This document shows, one piece after another, positions 7,791 to 10,220 of a stretch of DNA of 10,220 nt (position 1 is the stretch's first letter; each line of letters begins with the position of its first letter). Source of the DNA: an uncultured Gammaproteobacteria bacterium (GTDB lineage: Bacteria; Pseudomonadota; Gammaproteobacteria; Pseudomonadales; DT-91); contig CAKMZU010000097.1 in the NCBI GenBank assembly GCA_929200485.1, forward strand, positions 1 through 10,220, read 5' to 3'. The notes below the pieces were generated by a model. The model was given only the letters and a program-made list of their open reading frames with translations, had not been told where the DNA came from and searched no databases. A program made the translations under genes and the position numbers.

Positions 7791-9749
7791 ATGAAAAAAC
7801 TCAGGTTGGTTTCCATTAGTCTAATGGTCTTGTTTTTTGCAGCCTGTGCAAATAATTCAAATCAAACGACAAACTCGCGCAGTAATCCCATAGCACTTTC
7901 GATGCATAAAAATGCTGTTTCTTTAGATAATCTAAGTGATATTTTTCCTATAAGTAACGATCTTGTATTGGCGAGTTCAGAAACCCAGGGGCTTTGGAAA
8001 TTATCGCTCGACCCCAATGTGAAATCTCAAGAGCTATTAAAGAAAGGGGAGTTTGAAACCCTGGGAAAAGTCAGCAGCCAATTTGCGGTCGTGGATGCAA
8101 AAAACAATCAATTAACGGTATTTTCTTTGCCGCCGGAAGGGTTGAAAATACTTCATAAAATAAAACCAAAGAATTTATTACTTGAAGGATTCTGCGACTA
8201 TAGATCATTAATTGATAATAATCATTATGTGTATTTGTTTGATGGTCAAGGTTGGGTTGAACAGTATCTGGTTGCTCAAGCGATAAACGAAAACGACCAA
8301 AAGAAAGCGATCTGGCTTAAAAAGCCCGTGTTTATCAAATCGTGGCAAGTGGGTAGTGAAGTGACCAGTTGTGTTACGTTATCTTCGACTCAGTCGATTT
8401 ATATCACTGAGCCTACTGTTGGCGTATTTCGTTATCCTGCCGAAGCTGAAGGCGATCTTAAGCGTGAGTTAATCGCAGCAAGTCAACCTATTGGGCTACT
8501 GCCCTCAGATGCAACCAGCGTTGTTGCCATTAACCCACAAACACTAATGCTGGTCAATGAAGAAACCGATGAGTTATTTAGCATTAATCTTGGTTCGTAT
8601 AAAATAACCCAGTCAACGCCTACAGGGATTGATGGTGCTGAAATTGAAAAGTTACATCGTTTAAACAATGCATTGGTTGCTATCGATAAAGGCAATGGGG
8701 TTGTATATCAATGGCCGTTGTTACCATTGTCAGGAAATACAGAAACAGGGCTCAATAATAAAGAAAAGTCACAGCGCAAAGAAACCGCGGTCTTTAGCGT
8801 TAACGCTGCAGTGGAAACCCCTGCGATGAGTTCGACAGGGGATACGGCCGATGACCCGGCCATTTGGGTAAATGAAAAGCATCCGCATAAAAGTCGTGTT
8901 TTGGCGACAAATAAAAAATCGGGACTCTTGGTTTATAACCTTAAAGGTAAGTTGATTCAGGAATTAGCACATGGCCATGTAAATAATGTCGATGTGCGAA
9001 AAGGCATGTCAATTCAAGGCAAAATCTTTGATATTGCCGCAAGCTCGAACCGTTCGAATAACAGTATTAGTCTCTACCGAATTCATCCAAATACTGGCCG
9101 AGTTGTAAAAGATATTGATGTTCCTCTGGCACTGGCTGAGCCTTATGGCCTTTGTATGGGCAAGAATGGCAAGCAACTCACCGTATGGGTCAATGATAAG
9201 TCAGGCCTCTTTGTTGAATACGTGTTAAGTGAATTTAAAGGAAAAATACAGGCTAAAAAATCAAGATCCTTTGCTCTGAAATCGCAACCTGAAGGCTGTT
9301 TTGTTGACGATAAATACCACCGCTTGTTTGTTGGTGAGGAGGATGAAGGTGTTTGGTTGGTTGATTTAACGCAACCCGAATTAACAACTAAGCCTGTGAT
9401 AAAAGTAGGTGAAAGCTTGGTTGCTGATGCTGAAGGGATTTCTGTTGCCTACAACGGTTATCAAGGCAAAGATGTCCTGGTTATTTCAAGCCAGGGTGAC
9501 AATAGCTATGTTTTGGTTGATGCTAACGCCCCGTTTAACGTTTTAGGTAAATTCAGAGTGACCATTGATGCCAAAAGAGGCATTGATGGGGTATCAGAAA
9601 CCGACGGATTGGCAGTGTCTACAGTCAACTTTGGTGGGCAGTTCAACGAAGGCATCTTAGTTGTTCAAGATGGCTATAATGTGATGCCAAATCAAGCACA
9701 AAACTTCAAGTTTATCCCTTGGTCTCGCATTAAAGCTGGGATTAAATAA
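7791..9749 (+). CDS. Beta-propeller 3-phytase, dual-domain lipoprotein
   Basis: A 652-residue protein that hydrolyses phytate in a calcium-dependent way. Residues 1-19 are a lipoprotein signal peptide with C19 (FFAAC) and A20 at +2, so outer-membrane attachment is likely. Residues about 335-652 are a complete beta-propeller phytase domain (PF02333), by memory of the Bacillus enzyme: TADDPAIW (352-359), NNVDVR (398-403), QPEGC, EEDEG (516-520), DAEG (546-549), SSQGDNSY (566-573), SETDG (602-606) and QDG (626-628). These include the acidic calcium and phosphate ligands. Residues about 45-310 repeat the fold in degenerate form: SSETQGLWKLSL parallels TNKKSGLLVYNL, and TEPTVGVFRY parallels GEEDEGVWLV with the acids lost. 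Such paired domains are known in phytases of Shewanella-like bacteria and some Bacillus. The stop overlaps the start of the PhoX gene. Confidence 0.92.
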   Translation: MKKLRLVSISLMVLFFAACANNSNQTTNSRSNPIALSMHKNAVSLDNLSDIFPISNDLVLASSETQGLWKLSLDPNVKSQELLKKGEFETLGKVSSQFAVVDAKNNQLTVFSLPPEGLKILHKIKPKNLLLEGFCDYRSLIDNNHYVYLFDGQGWVEQYLVAQAINENDQKKAIWLKKPVFIKSWQVGSEVTSCVTLSSTQSIYITEPTVGVFRYPAEAEGDLKRELIAASQPIGLLPSDATSVVAINPQTLMLVNEETDELFSINLGSYKITQSTPTGIDGAEIEKLHRLNNALVAIDKGNGVVYQWPLLPLSGNTETGLNNKEKSQRKETAVFSVNAAVETPAMSSTGDTADDPAIWVNEKHPHKSRVLATNKKSGLLVYNLKGKLIQELAHGHVNNVDVRKGMSIQGKIFDIAASSNRSNNSISLYRIHPNTGRVVKDIDVPLALAEPYGLCMGKNGKQLTVWVNDKSGLFVEYVLSEFKGKIQAKKSRSFALKSQPEGCFVDDKYHRLFVGEEDEGVWLVDLTQPELTTKPVIKVGESLVADAEGISVAYNGYQGKDVLVISSQGDNSYVLVDANAPFNVLGKFRVTIDAKRGIDGVSETDGLAVSTVNFGGQFNEGILVVQDGYNVMPNQAQNFKFIPWSRIKAGIK

Positions 9750-10220
9750 TGGCTAAAACAATAAAATCGTCTTCTGACGAGAGTGTAAATCGTTTCAATC
9801 GATTAATTGAGGAAAAAATAACAGAACAAATGTCTGCACGCCTTAGCCGGCGACAGTTTACCAAGGGAGTGGCAACAGGGCTTGCCTTTGGTTCTGCGGC
9901 AAGTCACGGACTTGCTTTGACTAAGCCATCAGCATTTGATGGAAACAAAGTTTTCCCCTTTAGTGAAATCCCTCATAGCTTTGATGATAAGCTTCATGTA
10001 GCAGACGGGTTTTCAGCAAACCGGCTGATCAGCTGGGGAGATTCGTTTTCTGATAAAAAGCCGATGGATGTCAATAACCCAAGCGTTGAAACGCAAAACG
10101 GTAATTTTGGTTTTAATAACGATTTTATTGCGTATCTGCCGGTTAATGGCAGCTCCAATCATGGTGTTCTTTGTGTTAACCATGAATATGCTGCGCCACA
10201 TATGATGTTTTCTGGTTATT
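9749..10220 (+). CDS. phoX: PhoX/DUF839 family alkaline phosphatase, partial (3' end beyond right edge)
   Basis: The start ATG (9749-9751) overlaps the phytase TAA by one base (TAATG), a sign of translational coupling. GGGA (9738-9741) inside the phytase end is a usable ribosome binding site. 157 complete codons are present. SRRQFTK (33-39) is a strong twin-arginine motif followed by a hydrophobic, Ala/Gly-rich stretch, so the folded protein is exported by Tat, as known for PhoX. The long region before the twin arginines is usual for this family; Met28 is a less likely start. Downstream, HVADGFSANRLISWGD, FGFNNDFIAYLP and GVLCVNHEY (139-147) are typical of DUF839/PhoX proteins. C142 may be the metal-site cysteine known from PhoX, an Fe/Ca phosphomonoesterase; I infer this without an alignment. 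It would strip phosphate from phytase products and other esters. The remaining active-site residues lie beyond the edge. Confidence 0.85.
   Translation, partial: MAKTIKSSSDESVNRFNRLIEEKITEQMSARLSRRQFTKGVATGLAFGSAASHGLALTKPSAFDGNKVFPFSEIPHSFDDKLHVADGFSANRLISWGDSFSDKKPMDVNNPSVETQNGNFGFNNDFIAYLPVNGSSNHGVLCVNHEYAAPHMMFSGY

Noticed and set aside
8483-8695. Minus-strand open frame inside the phytase gene
   Set aside because: Shadow of the phytase N-terminal propeller; no signal or domain.
10013-10201. Minus-strand open frame at the right edge
   Set aside because: It lies opposite the conserved PhoX motifs, which are clearly the coding frame.

Overview
The window looks like a gammaproteobacterial chromosome, probably marine or host-associated. 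I judge this by eye from the moderately low GC content, the long AT-rich spacers, the large TonB-dependent receptor with a classic bacterial signal peptide, the two outer-membrane-type lipoproteins and the PhoX-type phosphatase. I cannot name the genus.

Left part (1-564): the minus strand carries the 5' part of a small gene that runs off the left edge. It encodes a Sec-type signal peptide followed by a textbook animal-type C2H2 zinc finger, a TGEKPY linker and the start of a second finger resembling KLF/GLI-type C-x4-C fingers. This is very unusual for a bacterium and is the most striking item in the window. Between it and the next gene lie an inverted repeat in its leader (295-328), a 61-bp structure that looks like an integron attC site (363-423), two more chained inverted repeats (to 479), and a small hairpin terminator for the next gene.

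Middle part (565-4750): a 750-residue divergent tubulin/FtsZ-superfamily protein is encoded on the minus strand. Across an AT-rich 493-bp spacer, a 479-residue alpha-helical lipoprotein with a long acidic, low-complexity tail is encoded on the plus strand. The tubulin homologue keeps the G-box, the GGGTGSG signature and two aspartates in a T7-loop-like segment, so it may be an active, polymerising GTPase. It is far longer than FtsZ and is not a cell-division FtsZ.

Right part (4751-10220): a phosphorus-scavenging operon. A promoter with three 11-bp-phased Pho-box-like repeats placed 10 bp before a -10 element precedes a TonB-dependent receptor. This is followed by a lipoprotein beta-propeller phytase with a second, degenerate propeller at its N-terminus, and then, overlapping by one base, by a Tat-exported PhoX/DUF839 alkaline phosphatase cut by the right edge. 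Together they would release phosphate from phytate and other phosphoesters at the cell surface and in the periplasm, with the receptor importing a phosphorylated or metal-bound ligand. A stem-loop between receptor and phytase may set their relative expression.
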